Of a DNA stretch of 64,000 nucleotides, positions 16,922-25,878 are shown in pieces. The stretch is from Pseudomonas sp. Irchel s3f7 (lineage in GTDB: Bacteria; Pseudomonadota; Gammaproteobacteria; Pseudomonadales; Pseudomonadaceae). The DNA is taken from contig NZ_FYDO01000020.1 in the NCBI RefSeq assembly GCF_900187615.1, positions 62,001-126,000 of the forward strand, given 5' to 3'. The notes below the pieces were generated by a model. That model saw only the letters and a list, made by a program, of their open reading frames with translations, was not told where the DNA came from and made no database searches. A program made the translations under genes and the position numbers. Numbering within the stretch: the first letter of the stretch is position 1; each line of letters starts with the position of its first letter.

Positions 16922-18039
16922 GGTGCGCTGGCCACGGAAGGGGTTTCAGGTGCCTTGCGAGTGTCGACTTCAGCGGTCACCGACAGGCCGGGACGCAGGT
17001 GACCGAGCAGGCTGTCGGCCGGATCGAGGTGAATGCGCACCGGCACCCGTTGCACGATCTTGGTGAAGTTGCCGGTGGCGTTTTCCGGCGGCAGCACACT
17101 GAATTGCGAACCGCTGGCGGGGGCGAGGCTGTCCAGATGACCGTGGAATTCCTGCCCCGAGAGCACGTCGGCATGAATCACCACCCGTTGCCCCGGGATC
17201 ATGTGCGCCAGTTGGTCTTCCTTGAAGTTGGCGTCGACCCACAAACCGCTGGCCGGCACCACCGAGAGCAATTGCGACCCGGCCTGGGCATAGGCGCCAA
17301 CCCGCGCTCGACGGTTGCCGATCACACCATCGACCGGTGCCCGCAGTTCGGTGAATTCAACATTCAACTGCGCCAGATCGCGTTCGGCTTTTGCTTGAGT
17401 CAACGCCGCGCGGGCCTGCTGTTTTTGAGTGGCGATCACATTCAACTGGCGTTGCGTAGCCAGCAGTTCGGCTTGGGCGCGGTTGCTTTGGGCCTGTGCG
17501 GTCTTGAACGTGGCGTTGGCCCGTTGCGCGCTTTCCACCGAGACGGCGTTGGTGGTGACCAGTTTTTTGTAACGCGCATCGTCGTCCCGGGAACGGGAGG
17601 TTTCAGCCCCGGCGGCATCAATGCCGGCCCGGGCCTGGCCGATGACGGCTTGTTGCAGTTGTTCGGTTGCGTCGAGGTTGGCGAGCAACGCCTCTTCGGC
17701 CGCGACGGCGCCTTCTGCCTTGGCGAGGTGTGCGCGATAGTCTCGCGCATCGAGGCGGATCAACACGTCACCGGCCTTGACCTTCTGGTTGTCGCTCACC
17801 AGCACTTCATCGATGTAACCCGCGACTTTGGGCCCGATTACCGTCACGTCGCCACCGATGTAGGCATCGTCGGTTTCTTCGATGAAACGCCCGGCCGTCC
17901 ACCAGTGCGTGCCGTACACACCGGCCAGCACCAATGCCGCGATACCCAGTGTCGGCAGCAGCAGGCGTTTGTGCAGCGGTGGTTTTGCGGGCTTCACCGG
18001 GGAGGCCAGGTCAGGTTCAACGGTGGGCATGCTGGTCAT
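16918..18039 (-). CDS. EmrA-type HlyD-family membrane fusion protein
   Basis: 373-residue periplasmic adaptor anchored by one N-terminal helix (LLLPTLGIAALVLAGVYGTH, about residues 25-45). Then come the biotinyl-lipoyl half-motif GPKVAGYIDEVLVSDNQKVK, a long coiled-coil hairpin rich in Ala, Gln and Arg (about 105-225), the second half-motif (ELRAPVDGVIGNRR), and a beta-barrel domain. This order is that of EmrA, the partner of the EmrB-type pump encoded next. Start ATG at 18039; a second Met three codons in is possible. A good sigma-70-like promoter lies 40-70 bases upstream. Confidence 0.93.
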   Translation of the reverse strand: MTSMPTVEPDLASPVKPAKPPLHKRLLLPTLGIAALVLAGVYGTHWWTAGRFIEETDDAYIGGDVTVIGPKVAGYIDEVLVSDNQKVKAGDVLIRLDARDYRAHLAKAEGAVAAEEALLANLDATEQLQQAVIGQARAGIDAAGAETSRSRDDDARYKKLVTTNAVSVESAQRANATFKTAQAQSNRAQAELLATQRQLNVIATQKQQARAALTQAKAERDLAQLNVEFTELRAPVDGVIGNRRARVGAYAQAGSQLLSVVPASGLWVDANFKEDQLAHMIPGQRVVIHADVLSGQEFHGHLDSLAPASGSQFSVLPPENATGNFTKIVQRVPVRIHLDPADSLLGHLRPGLSVTAEVDTRKAPETPSVASAP

Positions 18040-18077
18040 GGGGATTACCTGTCGGAATCAGTTTTGATTGCGACTGT

Positions 18078-18106
18078 AATATGATGTAGGTAATATTTAG
18101 TGGCAA
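18078..18106 (-). promoter_or_regulatory. sigma-70-type promoter of the emrAB-like operon with repeat
   Basis: On the minus strand TTGCCA (18106-18101) and CATATT (18083-18078) are separated by 17 bases, close to the consensus. On the plus strand the same region contains TAATAT twice (18077-18082 and 18091-18096, 14 bases start to start), which could be recognition half-sites for a local repressor. No MarR or TetR gene is adjacent. Confidence 0.5.
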
Positions 18107-18185
18107 TTGTTTTTTGTTGCCGGTCGTCAGGTGTGGGCCGAGAGAAGAGGGGGAACTGCCGGAACAGGACTCTTTAGGTGATCAA

Positions 18186-18217
18186 GTGTGGCGAGGGAGC
18201 AAGCTCCCTCACCACAA
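18186..18217. terminator. hairpin between convergent-free ends (REP-like)
   Basis: GTGGCGAGGGAGC (18188-18200) and GCTCCCTCACCAC (18203-18215) pair with one mismatch around an AA loop. The core is the same REP family as the elements after mgtA and at 45609. It lies 21 bases beyond the thiolase stop (minus strand) and probably ends that transcript; no clear T-run follows. Confidence 0.55.
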
Positions 18218-18238
18218 GGTTCGCGTTAACCTGATGGG

Positions 18239-19420
18239 TTAAACGCGTTCGAAAATCGCGGCGATGCCTTGGCCGCCACCGATGCACATGGTCACCAGCG
18301 CGTAACGGCCGCCAGTGCGATGCAGTTCGTGGATGGCTTTGGTGGCGATGATCGCGCCGGTTGCGCCGACCGGGTGGCCCAGGGCGATGCCCGAACCGTT
18401 CGGGTTGACCTTGGCCGGGTCGAGGTCCAGTTCCTGGCTGACGGCGCAGGCCTGGGCGGCGAAGGCGATGTTGGCTTCGATCACGTCCAGGTCGGCGACG
18501 GTCAGACCGGCGCGCTTGAGCGCCAGGCGGGTGGCCGGGATCGGGCCCAGGCCCATCAGCTCAGGCTCAACGCCCGCGTGGGCGTAGCTGACCAGACGAG
18601 CGAGTGGTTTCAGGTTGTTGCCCTGAACCGCAGCACCGGTGGCCATGACCAGCGCGGCGGCGCCGTCGTTCAGACCCGAAGCGTTGCCGGCGGTGACCGA
18701 GCCGTCCTTCTTGAACGCAGGCTTCATGCCCGCCAGTTGTTCCAGGGACGTGGCGCGTGGGTGCTCGTCGACGTTGAACAGTTTGACGCCTTTGCGATCC
18801 TGGATTTCCACGGTCGCGATCTGCTCGCTGAAGTAGCCGTTGGCAATCGCGTGGGCCGCACGTTGCTGATCTTCAAACGCCAGGGCGTCCTGCATTTCGC
18901 GGGTGATGCCGTTGCGTGCTGCGACGTTTTCGGCAGTGATGCCCATGTGGATGCCATGGAACGGGTCATGCAGGATGCCGAGCATGTAGTCGATGACCTG
19001 GGCGTTACCCATGCGCGAACCCCAACGGGCGGCCGGCATCAGGTACGGGCCACGGCTCATGGATTCGGCACCGGCGCCGACGACGATGTCGGCATCGCCG
19101 AGCATCAGCGTCTGCGCGGCGTTAATGATGGCTTGCAGGCCCGAACCGCAGAGGCGGTTGACGTTGTAGGCCGGGGTTTCTTTCGGGATGCCGGCGTTCA
19201 TCGCGGCAACGCGGGATATGTAGGCGTCGCGGGTTTCGGTCGCGATCACATTGCCCATCACCAGATGGCCAACGAGCGCCGGGTCCACGGCAGCCTTTTG
19301 CAGGGCGGCTTTTACAGCCGTGGTTGCCAGGTCGGCCAGTGGCACGTCCTTGAGCGAACCACCGAAAGTACCGATGGCGGTACGGGCGGCGCTGACGACG
19401 TAGATTTCCGGGGTGTTCAT
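18239..19420 (-). CDS. acetyl-CoA acetyltransferase (thiolase)
   Basis: 393-residue thiolase that condenses two acetyl-CoA to acetoacetyl-CoA or cleaves 3-ketoacyl-CoA. The active-site Cys is in VNRLCGSGLQ, the second motif NPNGSGIALGHPVGATGA carries the His, and the third motif VTMCIGGGQG holds the last Cys. The degradative and biosynthetic types cannot be told apart by eye; the similarity is to AtoB/PhaA-like enzymes. Its ATG has AGAGGA upstream and overlaps the stop of the enoyl-CoA hydratase gene by four bases, so the pair works in one short-chain acyl-CoA pathway. Confidence 0.95.
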   Translation of the reverse strand: MNTPEIYVVSAARTAIGTFGGSLKDVPLADLATTAVKAALQKAAVDPALVGHLVMGNVIATETRDAYISRVAAMNAGIPKETPAYNVNRLCGSGLQAIINAAQTLMLGDADIVVGAGAESMSRGPYLMPAARWGSRMGNAQVIDYMLGILHDPFHGIHMGITAENVAARNGITREMQDALAFEDQQRAAHAIANGYFSEQIATVEIQDRKGVKLFNVDEHPRATSLEQLAGMKPAFKKDGSVTAGNASGLNDGAAALVMATGAAVQGNNLKPLARLVSYAHAGVEPELMGLGPIPATRLALKRAGLTVADLDVIEANIAFAAQACAVSQELDLDPAKVNPNGSGIALGHPVGATGAIIATKAIHELHRTGGRYALVTMCIGGGQGIAAIFERV

Positions 19421-20199
19421 GGCTGGTTTCCTCTCGGTGAATGCTTTTCTGTGCTGCGATTGAGCAAGGCGTTCAAGGCCGTTTTGGCCTCATCGGTATT
19501 CAGGCGCGCGATAAACAGCAGGTTTTCTTCGCGCAGGGTGGCTTCCAGTTCTTCCAGGGACGCCTGTTTCATCAGTTGTCGCGATTGGCGCAAGGCTTGC
19601 TGGGGCATCGCCAGAAAGCGTTGGGCAATTTTTGTCGCCGCCGCCAGGCATTGTACGCCGTCGTCGAAGGCCTCATTGGCCAGGCCCAGTGCCGCCGCTT
19701 CGTTGCCATCAAGGCTATCGCCCAGCAACAGCAGACGTGCGGCGCGGGCGTGGCCGAGTCGACGGGGCAGCAGCAGGCTGGCGCCGAATTCAGGGCACAG
19801 GCCCAGGTTGACGAATGGCATGCGCAGTTTGGCGTTACGGGTGACCAACACCTGATCGCAATGCAGCAGCAGTGTAGTGCCGATACCGACGGCCGCCCCG
19901 CACACCGCGGCAATCAGCGGTTTTTGCAGACGGGTGACCACCTTCATCAGACGGAACGCCGGGCTGTCCAGATGCGTCGGCGGATGCTGGAGAAAATCCA
20001 CCAGGTCATTGCCACTGGTAAAACAGCTCGGGCCACCGGTGAGGATGATCACACCCGTCAGCTCGTCCTCGTCAGCGGCCAGCAACAGATCGGCCAGCTG
20101 CGTGTACATGGCGTTGTTCAGCGCATTGAGCTTGTCGGGACGGTCAAGCGTCAGCGTCAGAACGCCGTCACATTGCTCGTGTTTGATCAGGTCAGTCAT
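19417..20199 (-). CDS. enoyl-CoA hydratase/isomerase family protein
   Basis: 260-residue crotonase-fold enzyme. The CoA-binding and oxyanion segments are visible: GPSCFTSGNDLVDFL (oxyanion Gly/Ser-Gly-Asn-Asp-Leu) and CGAAVGIGTTLLLHCD. The second catalytic Glu of classical hydratases is not obvious (NLGLCPEFGASLLL has Glu in CPE), so the reaction may be hydration or isomerisation. Translationally coupled to the thiolase gene downstream. It is divergent from the polyamine-binding protein gene; the 217-base gap between them holds an inverted repeat TGCAC-N6-GTGCA (20304-20319) of unknown role. Confidence 0.9.
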   Translation of the reverse strand: MTDLIKHEQCDGVLTLTLDRPDKLNALNNAMYTQLADLLLAADEDELTGVIILTGGPSCFTSGNDLVDFLQHPPTHLDSPAFRLMKVVTRLQKPLIAAVCGAAVGIGTTLLLHCDQVLVTRNAKLRMPFVNLGLCPEFGASLLLPRRLGHARAARLLLLGDSLDGNEAAALGLANEAFDDGVQCLAAATKIAQRFLAMPQQALRQSRQLMKQASLEELEATLREENLLFIARLNTDEAKTALNALLNRSTEKHSPRGNQP

Positions 20200-20416
20200 C
20201 GAATGCCCAGGGTGGTCGAATCAGGCCGCCACTTTAAGCGCCCGGCAAAGCCGGGATCTATGGCTAAACGGGTCAACTGCACTGCCGCTTTTTGCCATGC
20301 CGCTGCACAAAACAGTGCACACACCCATTCGGGGTATGGTGCCGCCCAGCGAATCCACCAATAGTGAGCACATCCGCTCATCCAGAGCCGAACTCGCTTG
20401 ATAAGGTGCATTTGCT

Positions 20417-21523
20417 ATGGGCAAGACACTGCTTAAGGTGATTTCCAGTCTGTTTGTTGTACCGCTGACCCTCAACGCCTACGCCGCCGAGGTGAACGAC
20501 GCCAATACGCTGCGGCTGTACAACTGGGCGGATTACATTGGTGAAAATACCCTGGCGGATTTTGAGAAGGCCACCGGCATCAAAGTCATCTACGACACCT
20601 TTGATGCGTACGAAACGGTGCAGGCCAAGTTGCTGACCGGCCACTCCGGCTATGACTTGATTGTGTTGAACGCGTCCCTCGCGCCTCCGTTAATCAAGTC
20701 CAAGGTGTTCCAGCCGCTGGACAAGAAACAGCTGCCGGGCTGGACCAACCTGGACCCGAAAGTCCTGGAGGATTTGCAGGGGTTCGATCCGGGCACCACG
20801 TACTCTGCGCCGTACACCTGGGGCAGTAACGGCGTCACTTACAACGTCGACAAAATCAAGGAACGCATGCCGGACGCGCCGATCGGCTCGCTGGCGATGA
20901 TTTTCGATCCGAAGATCATCTCGCGCTTCGCCGATTGTGGCGTGACCTTGCTTGATGCGCCGACCGAAGTCATTCCCATGGCCCTGAAGTATCTGGGACG
21001 TGATCCGGGCAGCGCCGCCCCGGCGGATCTCAAAGCCGCGCAGGCGCTGCTGCTGTCGGTCAGGCCGTTCATCCGCAAATTCGACTCGGTCAATTACCTG
21101 ACCAGCCTGCCCAATGGCGATGTGTGCATGGCCATGACCTGGTCCGGCGACTACGCCACCGCCATGGCCCGCGCCGCAGAAGCGAAGAAAAAGATCGACC
21201 TTGCGTACTTCATTCCCAAGGAAGGCTCGCTGATCTGGTTCGACAACCTGTACATCCCGGCCGACGCGCCCCACGTCGCCAACGCTCACAAGTTTCTGGA
21301 ATACCTGATGCAGCCGCAGGTGATGGCCGACGTCAGTGACTACATCAATTACGCCAACAGCAACGCGGCAGCCACGCCCTTGTTGAATGCCGACGTGCGC
21401 AACAACCCGGCCATTTACCCCGATGCGCAAACCCGCGAACGCCTGTTTCCGCAGAAAACCCAGGACGCCAAGGACATGCGCGCCATGACCCGGGTCTGGA
21501 GCACGGTAAAAAGCGGGATCTGA
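20417..21523 (+). CDS. polyamine-binding periplasmic protein (PotF/SpuD type)
   Basis: 368-residue solute-binding protein of a putrescine/spermidine ABC importer. A signal peptide ends at AYA (residues 1-24). The family start NTLRLYNWADYIGENTLADFE, then GYDLIVLNAS, APYTWGSNGVTYN and the C-terminal IYP pattern fit PotF/SpuD/SpuE. ATG 20417 has AAGGTG nine bases upstream. Unusually, no permease or ATPase genes follow; instead an aminotransferase gene begins 39 bases later. It may feed a transporter encoded elsewhere or act as a sensor of polyamines. Confidence 0.92.
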   Translation: MGKTLLKVISSLFVVPLTLNAYAAEVNDANTLRLYNWADYIGENTLADFEKATGIKVIYDTFDAYETVQAKLLTGHSGYDLIVLNASLAPPLIKSKVFQPLDKKQLPGWTNLDPKVLEDLQGFDPGTTYSAPYTWGSNGVTYNVDKIKERMPDAPIGSLAMIFDPKIISRFADCGVTLLDAPTEVIPMALKYLGRDPGSAAPADLKAAQALLLSVRPFIRKFDSVNYLTSLPNGDVCMAMTWSGDYATAMARAAEAKKKIDLAYFIPKEGSLIWFDNLYIPADAPHVANAHKFLEYLMQPQVMADVSDYINYANSNAAATPLLNADVRNNPAIYPDAQTRERLFPQKTQDAKDMRAMTRVWSTVKSGI

Positions 21524-21562
21524 TTTGTTCGATCGTTAGTCAATTCGGTTAGAGGTTTACTT

Positions 21563-22981
21563 ATGGCGACGCCAACACGCACCGTTCTTTCGCCGGCGGA
21601 CGAGTCCCGGCTGGTCAAGGCCGACAAGGCTCATCACATGCACGGCTACCACGTGTTCGACGAGCACGCCGAACAAGGCTCGCTGAACATCGTCGCTGGC
21701 GACGGCGCCTACATCTATGACAGCCAGGGCAACCGCTTTCTCGATGCCGTGGGCGGGATGTGGTGCACCAACATCGGGCTGGGCCGCGAGGAAATGGCCG
21801 AGGCCATCGCTGATCAGGTGCGGCAACTGGCCTACTCGAATCCGTTTTCCGACATGTCGAACAACGTGGCGATCCAGTTGTGCGAGAAACTCGCCAGCCT
21901 GGCCCCCGGTGACCTCGATCATGTGTTCCTCACCACCGGCGGCTCCACCGCGGTGGACACCGCCTACCGGCTGATCCAGTACTACCAGAACTGCCGCGGC
22001 AAACCGGAAAAGAAGCACATCATCGCGCGCTTCAACGCCTATCACGGCTCGACCACGCTGACCATGTCGATCGGCAACAAGGCCGCCGACCGGGTGCCGG
22101 AGTTCGATTACGCCAACCCGTTGATCCACCACGTCTCCAACCCGAATCCGTACCGCGCCCCGGACGGCATGGACGAGGCGCAGTTTCTCGAATTCCTGGT
22201 CAAGGAGTTCGAAGACAAGATCCTCTCGATTGGCGCGGACAAGGTCGCCGGTTTCTTCGCCGAACCGATCATGGGCTCGGGCGGGGTGATCATTCCGCCC
22301 CAGGGTTATCTCAAGCGCATGTGGGACGTCTGCCAGCGCTACGACATTCTGTTCGTCGCCGACGAAGTGGTGACCTCGTTCGGACGCCTGGGCAAATTCT
22401 TTGCCTCTTATGATGTGTTCGACGTGCAGCCCGACATCATCACCACGGCCAAGGGCCTGACCTCGGCTTACCTGCCGCTGGGCGCCTGCATCTTTTCCGA
22501 CCGCATCTGGAAAGTCATCGCCGAACCGGGCAAGGGCCGCTGCTTCACCCACGGTTTCACCTACAGCGGCCATCCGGTGTGCTGCACGGCGGCGCTGAAG
22601 AACATTGAAATCATCGAGCGGGAAAACCTGCTGGCCCATGTCGACACCGTTGGCGCCTACCTCGAAGAACGCCTGGCGACCCTGCGGGACCTGCCGCTGG
22701 TGGGTGACGTGCGCTGCAAGAAACTCATGGCCTGCGTAGAGTTCGTCGCCGATAAACGCACCAAGGCGCTGTTTGCCGACGAGATCAACATCGGCGAGAA
22801 AATTCACGTGAGGGCGCAGGCCCGGGGCTTGCTGGTGCGGCCGATTCTGCACCTCAACGTGATGTCGCCGCCGCTGATTTTGACGTTTGTCCAGGTCGAT
22901 GAAATCGTCGAGACCCTGCGCCAGTGCATCCTGGAAGTGGCGGCCGAGCTTCAGGCCAGCGGTCAGTATGGCGGGCAATGA
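21563..22981 (+). CDS. class III aminotransferase, polyamine/omega-amino acid type
   Basis: 472-residue PLP enzyme. It has the class III pattern: FLDAVGGMWCTNIGLG near the N-terminus, FLTTGGSTAVDTAYRL, AYHGSTTLTMS, the cofactor segment ILFVADEVVTSFGRLG, and Lys297 in TTAKGLTSAYLPLG that binds PLP. The sequence is closest in style to the putrescine/polyamine:pyruvate aminotransferases (SpuC and relatives). The position just after a polyamine-binding protein supports polyamine catabolism, the first step from putrescine to GABA. An aspartate family or beta-alanine:pyruvate specificity cannot be excluded. Confidence 0.9.
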   Translation: MATPTRTVLSPADESRLVKADKAHHMHGYHVFDEHAEQGSLNIVAGDGAYIYDSQGNRFLDAVGGMWCTNIGLGREEMAEAIADQVRQLAYSNPFSDMSNNVAIQLCEKLASLAPGDLDHVFLTTGGSTAVDTAYRLIQYYQNCRGKPEKKHIIARFNAYHGSTTLTMSIGNKAADRVPEFDYANPLIHHVSNPNPYRAPDGMDEAQFLEFLVKEFEDKILSIGADKVAGFFAEPIMGSGGVIIPPQGYLKRMWDVCQRYDILFVADEVVTSFGRLGKFFASYDVFDVQPDIITTAKGLTSAYLPLGACIFSDRIWKVIAEPGKGRCFTHGFTYSGHPVCCTAALKNIEIIERENLLAHVDTVGAYLEERLATLRDLPLVGDVRCKKLMACVEFVADKRTKALFADEINIGEKIHVRAQARGLLVRPILHLNVMSPPLILTFVQVDEIVETLRQCILEVAAELQASGQYGGQ

Positions 22982-23034
22982 CTTTGCCCGGCGCACGGTT
23001 ACCAAGGGCCGGCTCACCCGCTAGACTGCGGGGC

Positions 23035-23886
23035 ATGAGCAAAGCACAAGACGATACGTTGGTAGCCCTGACCTTTGGCGCCTTGCACCGCTGGCACGGC
23101 GACATGCGCGAAGCCTTCGCCCACATCGATGAACCCGACGCCCTGCGCCACCTGGCGTCGGCGTTCGGGCATCTGGTGGGCATCGAATCGGTGATGATCA
23201 GCCTTGAGCACAAGGATCGGCCGCCGCAATTGCTGTATCAGCGCGGCATTGCCGAGCAGTACCGCGACTCGATCATCGACCGTTATTTTACCGGGGGCTA
23301 CTTGCTCGATCCGTTCTGCCTGGCGGTCGAGCAGGGTCTGGCGCAAGGGTTCTACCACCTGGAAGAAATCGCCCCGGACAACTTTTTCGACAGTGAGTAC
23401 TACAAGACTTACTACCTGAAGGCCGGCAGCTCCGAAGACAGTTTCTACCTGGTCGACACCGGCCATGACAGCCAGATCTCGGTCAGTCTGTTCCAGGGCT
23501 TCGGTGGGGAAATCCTGCGGGCCGAGCAATTGAATCTGCTGCGGGCGGTCGAGCCCTTGGTGCGCGAATTCGTGAGCGAGTTCGGGCGTCGGGGCTTACA
23601 GCGCAACGAGGCGCTGCAAGGCCAACAGGCAATCGGGGAGGGCGGCGATATCAAACACCGGGTGCAGGCGGCGTTCGAGCAGTTTGGTTGTGATTTGCTG
23701 ACCGAGCGCGAGCGGGAAGTGGCGCACATGGTCCTTCGCGGGCACTCGGTGAAGTCCACGGCGAGCCAATTGAACATCTCGCCGGAAACCGTGCGCATGC
23801 ACCGCAAGAACCTGTACCTGAAGCTGGAGGTCGGCTCTCAGTCGGAGCTGTTTGCGCTGTTCATCGAGTGGTTGCGCAAGCACTGA
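23035..23886 (+). CDS. LuxR-type transcriptional regulator
   Basis: 283-residue regulator with a C-terminal LuxR helix-turn-helix (about 215-275: LTEREREVAHMVLRGHSVKS, then TASQLNISPETVRMHRKNLY). The N-terminal 200 residues form an unrecognised sensory domain, GAF-like in its pattern, with no receiver acceptor Asp and without the conserved acyl-homoserine-lactone residues of quorum sensors as far as I can see. ATG 23035 is chosen because it fits a Met-Ser-Lys start just after the aminotransferase stop; upstream in-frame codons overlap that gene. It lies directly behind the polyamine genes and probably regulates them. Confidence 0.9.
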   Translation: MSKAQDDTLVALTFGALHRWHGDMREAFAHIDEPDALRHLASAFGHLVGIESVMISLEHKDRPPQLLYQRGIAEQYRDSIIDRYFTGGYLLDPFCLAVEQGLAQGFYHLEEIAPDNFFDSEYYKTYYLKAGSSEDSFYLVDTGHDSQISVSLFQGFGGEILRAEQLNLLRAVEPLVREFVSEFGRRGLQRNEALQGQQAIGEGGDIKHRVQAAFEQFGCDLLTEREREVAHMVLRGHSVKSTASQLNISPETVRMHRKNLYLKLEVGSQSELFALFIEWLRKH

Positions 23887-23906
23887 GCGGGAACGATCAA
23901 CACCGG

Positions 23907-24698
23907 TTATCGGTGCGTGGCGATCCAGATCAGCAACCCGGCCTGAAACACCGCAAACGCCACCAGGCAGGTAATGGTGAAGCGCAGTCCGGCGTCTTCG
24001 CGCTTGTACTTGCTGACTTTCTCTTCGTGCTTCTTGAGTTTGACTTCCTGCTCGGCCAGGTTCTGCTCGGCTTGCTGGAGCATCTGCGCCGCCTCGAGAA
24101 TTTCCACGACCTGCAGTTTTTCGCTGTTCCAGTCCGTCAGCAGGTCGCCGACCTTCACGTCCTTGACGCTGCCCTTCAAATGCTGGGCGTCGGCGTAGAC
24201 CACGTCGAAACCGTGCACACGCAAAAAGTGATCGCGGCGCAGGCGCGTGTCTTCGTTCAACGCATCCTTGTTGTTCAGGTCGGAGCCGTCAACGGTGTAG
24301 CCGGACCAGCGCTTCTTCGCCCAAACAATGCCTTGGGCCGCCATGAATCGGCCGATGCCGCGGTTCATCGGTTCAATCTGCAGACCGGTGTCCGGCCCGA
24401 AATGCACGCGTTTTTCCACGTGATCGACCCAGACGTCCAGATGATTCTGTTCCTTGCGCACACGCTGGCCGGGCAGGTTGATGCTCATGCGCATCAGGCT
24501 GCGTTCCTTGTCGTTGCGCTCGGCGTAGCCGAATTCGACAAAGCGCAAAGGCCGTCCGCCGGTGTTGCGATCGGTCTGCAGGGGCGCGAGACGGAGCATC
24601 TTGTGGTGCTCGGCCTGAACATCCGCCCAGGGCAGCTCGACCGCTGGCGGTGCGTCTTTTTCAGCGGGGGTGTCGGGTGAGGTCTGGGTATCAGTCAT
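23907..24698 (-). CDS. tail-anchored protein with GNAT-like N-terminal region and coiled coil
   Basis: 263-residue protein of unknown function. The N-terminal 40 residues are low complexity. About residues 60-180 show a pattern reminiscent of a GNAT acetyltransferase: MNRGIGRFMAAQGIVWAKKR, then the final part LRRDHFLRVHGFDVVY. Residues about 195-235 are a Gln/Glu/Lys-rich coiled coil, and the last 25 residues are one membrane helix (CLVAFAVFQAGLLIWIA), giving a tail-anchored topology. Start at ATG 24698; a longer frame to 24752 is possible. It is convergent with the LuxR gene. No family name can be given with confidence. Confidence 0.75.
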   Translation of the reverse strand: MTDTQTSPDTPAEKDAPPAVELPWADVQAEHHKMLRLAPLQTDRNTGGRPLRFVEFGYAERNDKERSLMRMSINLPGQRVRKEQNHLDVWVDHVEKRVHFGPDTGLQIEPMNRGIGRFMAAQGIVWAKKRWSGYTVDGSDLNNKDALNEDTRLRRDHFLRVHGFDVVYADAQHLKGSVKDVKVGDLLTDWNSEKLQVVEILEAAQMLQQAEQNLAEQEVKLKKHEEKVSKYKREDAGLRFTITCLVAFAVFQAGLLIWIATHR

Positions 24699-24796
24699 AG
24701 CGGCGAGTCCTGTCCAAGCTCTGCTTGTCGCCAGCGTGTGTGCTGGCGACAAAGACTTATCGGCCGTTTTTCCCAGGACTGGAGGGCAAAAAGCGC

Positions 24797-25750
24797 TTAA
24801 CTGGAGCGAAGTCCGTCAATAAATCCGATGATCCGGGTGCCGAGCTCCGCCGCCAGTGGCAAATTCGGATCTTTGTAAGAGGCCAGTTGACGTTTGACGT
24901 CGTTGGGTACGATCCGCAGGACGTGGTTCATGCCTTCGATCACCACCAGTTCGGCATCCGTTTTTGCCGCCTTGAGCAGCCGTGCGTCATTGACGCCGAC
25001 CTGGATGTCGTTGCTGCCCTGAATGATCAGCGCCGGCATTTTCAGCTTGGAGAACGCGGCGGCCGGGTCCTGGCGGAACAATGAAATCAGGTAGGGCTGC
25101 ACGCTCGGACGGAAAATCACTTGTAGCTGCGGCGGGACGTTTTGGTCGGTTTTCCCGGCTTTGAGGCTGTCGAGCAATTCATTGCTGCGCAACATCAGCG
25201 GGGGCGGCAGGCGATTGCTCAACTGCTGACGAATGACCTCATCGACGGGGCGGGCGCTGCCGGACAAGGAAATCACCCCCGCCGCATCGACGCTCGGCGC
25301 AGCGAGGCTGGCGATCAAGGCCCCTTCGCTGTGCCCGAGCAGAATCAACTGGCCGAAGCGCGGATCGGATTTGAGCTTGCGCCCCCAGGCTTCGGCGTCG
25401 GCCACATAGGCTTCGATTGACAGGTTACGTTCGTCCGGGGTCGCCGCCAGGCTCGCCGCGACGCCGCGTTTGTCATAACGCACGCTGGCAATGTTGTGTT
25501 TGGCCAGCACCCAGGCCAGCCGTTTGAGACTGTCGTTGCGTCCGCCGTCGGTGTTGTTTCCGTCGCGATCCGTAGGACCGGAGCCGGAAATCAGCAGGAC
25601 AACCGGTACCGGGTTGTCGGACTTGGGCAGCAACAGCGAGCCGAAAAGCTCACCTGCGCCGGTATCCAATGTGATCGGTCGTTGCAGGACTGTCGCCTGG
25701 GCGAAGCCGGAAATCAGGGTAAGGCTCAAGGCTATAACTCGCAGCATCAT
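24797..25750 (-). CDS. secreted/periplasmic alpha/beta hydrolase
   Basis: 317-residue serine hydrolase. A signal peptide is clear when started at the Met-Met at 25750 (LRVIALSLTLISGFAQA). Then come LLISGSGPTDRDGNN, the oxyanion region, the nucleophile elbow GHSEGA with the catalytic Ser, an acid in QGSNDIQVG, and His in EGMNHVLR. The frame could start 15 codons earlier at 25795, but that would bury the signal peptide. Likely an esterase or peptidase-like hydrolase acting in the periplasm. It is divergent from aroC with 128 bases between starts. Confidence 0.88.
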   Translation of the reverse strand: MMLRVIALSLTLISGFAQATVLQRPITLDTGAGELFGSLLLPKSDNPVPVVLLISGSGPTDRDGNNTDGGRNDSLKRLAWVLAKHNIASVRYDKRGVAASLAATPDERNLSIEAYVADAEAWGRKLKSDPRFGQLILLGHSEGALIASLAAPSVDAAGVISLSGSARPVDEVIRQQLSNRLPPPLMLRSNELLDSLKAGKTDQNVPPQLQVIFRPSVQPYLISLFRQDPAAAFSKLKMPALIIQGSNDIQVGVNDARLLKAAKTDAELVVIEGMNHVLRIVPNDVKRQLASYKDPNLPLAAELGTRIIGFIDGLRSS

Positions 25751-25878
25751 CACGCCATCATGATCAAGGTGCCGGTTGGACTCGCAGGCACCCATAAGGT
25801 TCGAGGATGAACTACTTGGGTTGCCTGCGTATACTGGCGCGCATTACGTATTCAGGTTCATTTCACGGAGCGTCCTGC

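Noticed and set aside
18269..19855. 528-residue plus-strand frame
   Set aside because: Antisense to the thiolase and hydratase genes, whose active-site motifs are intact on the minus strand.
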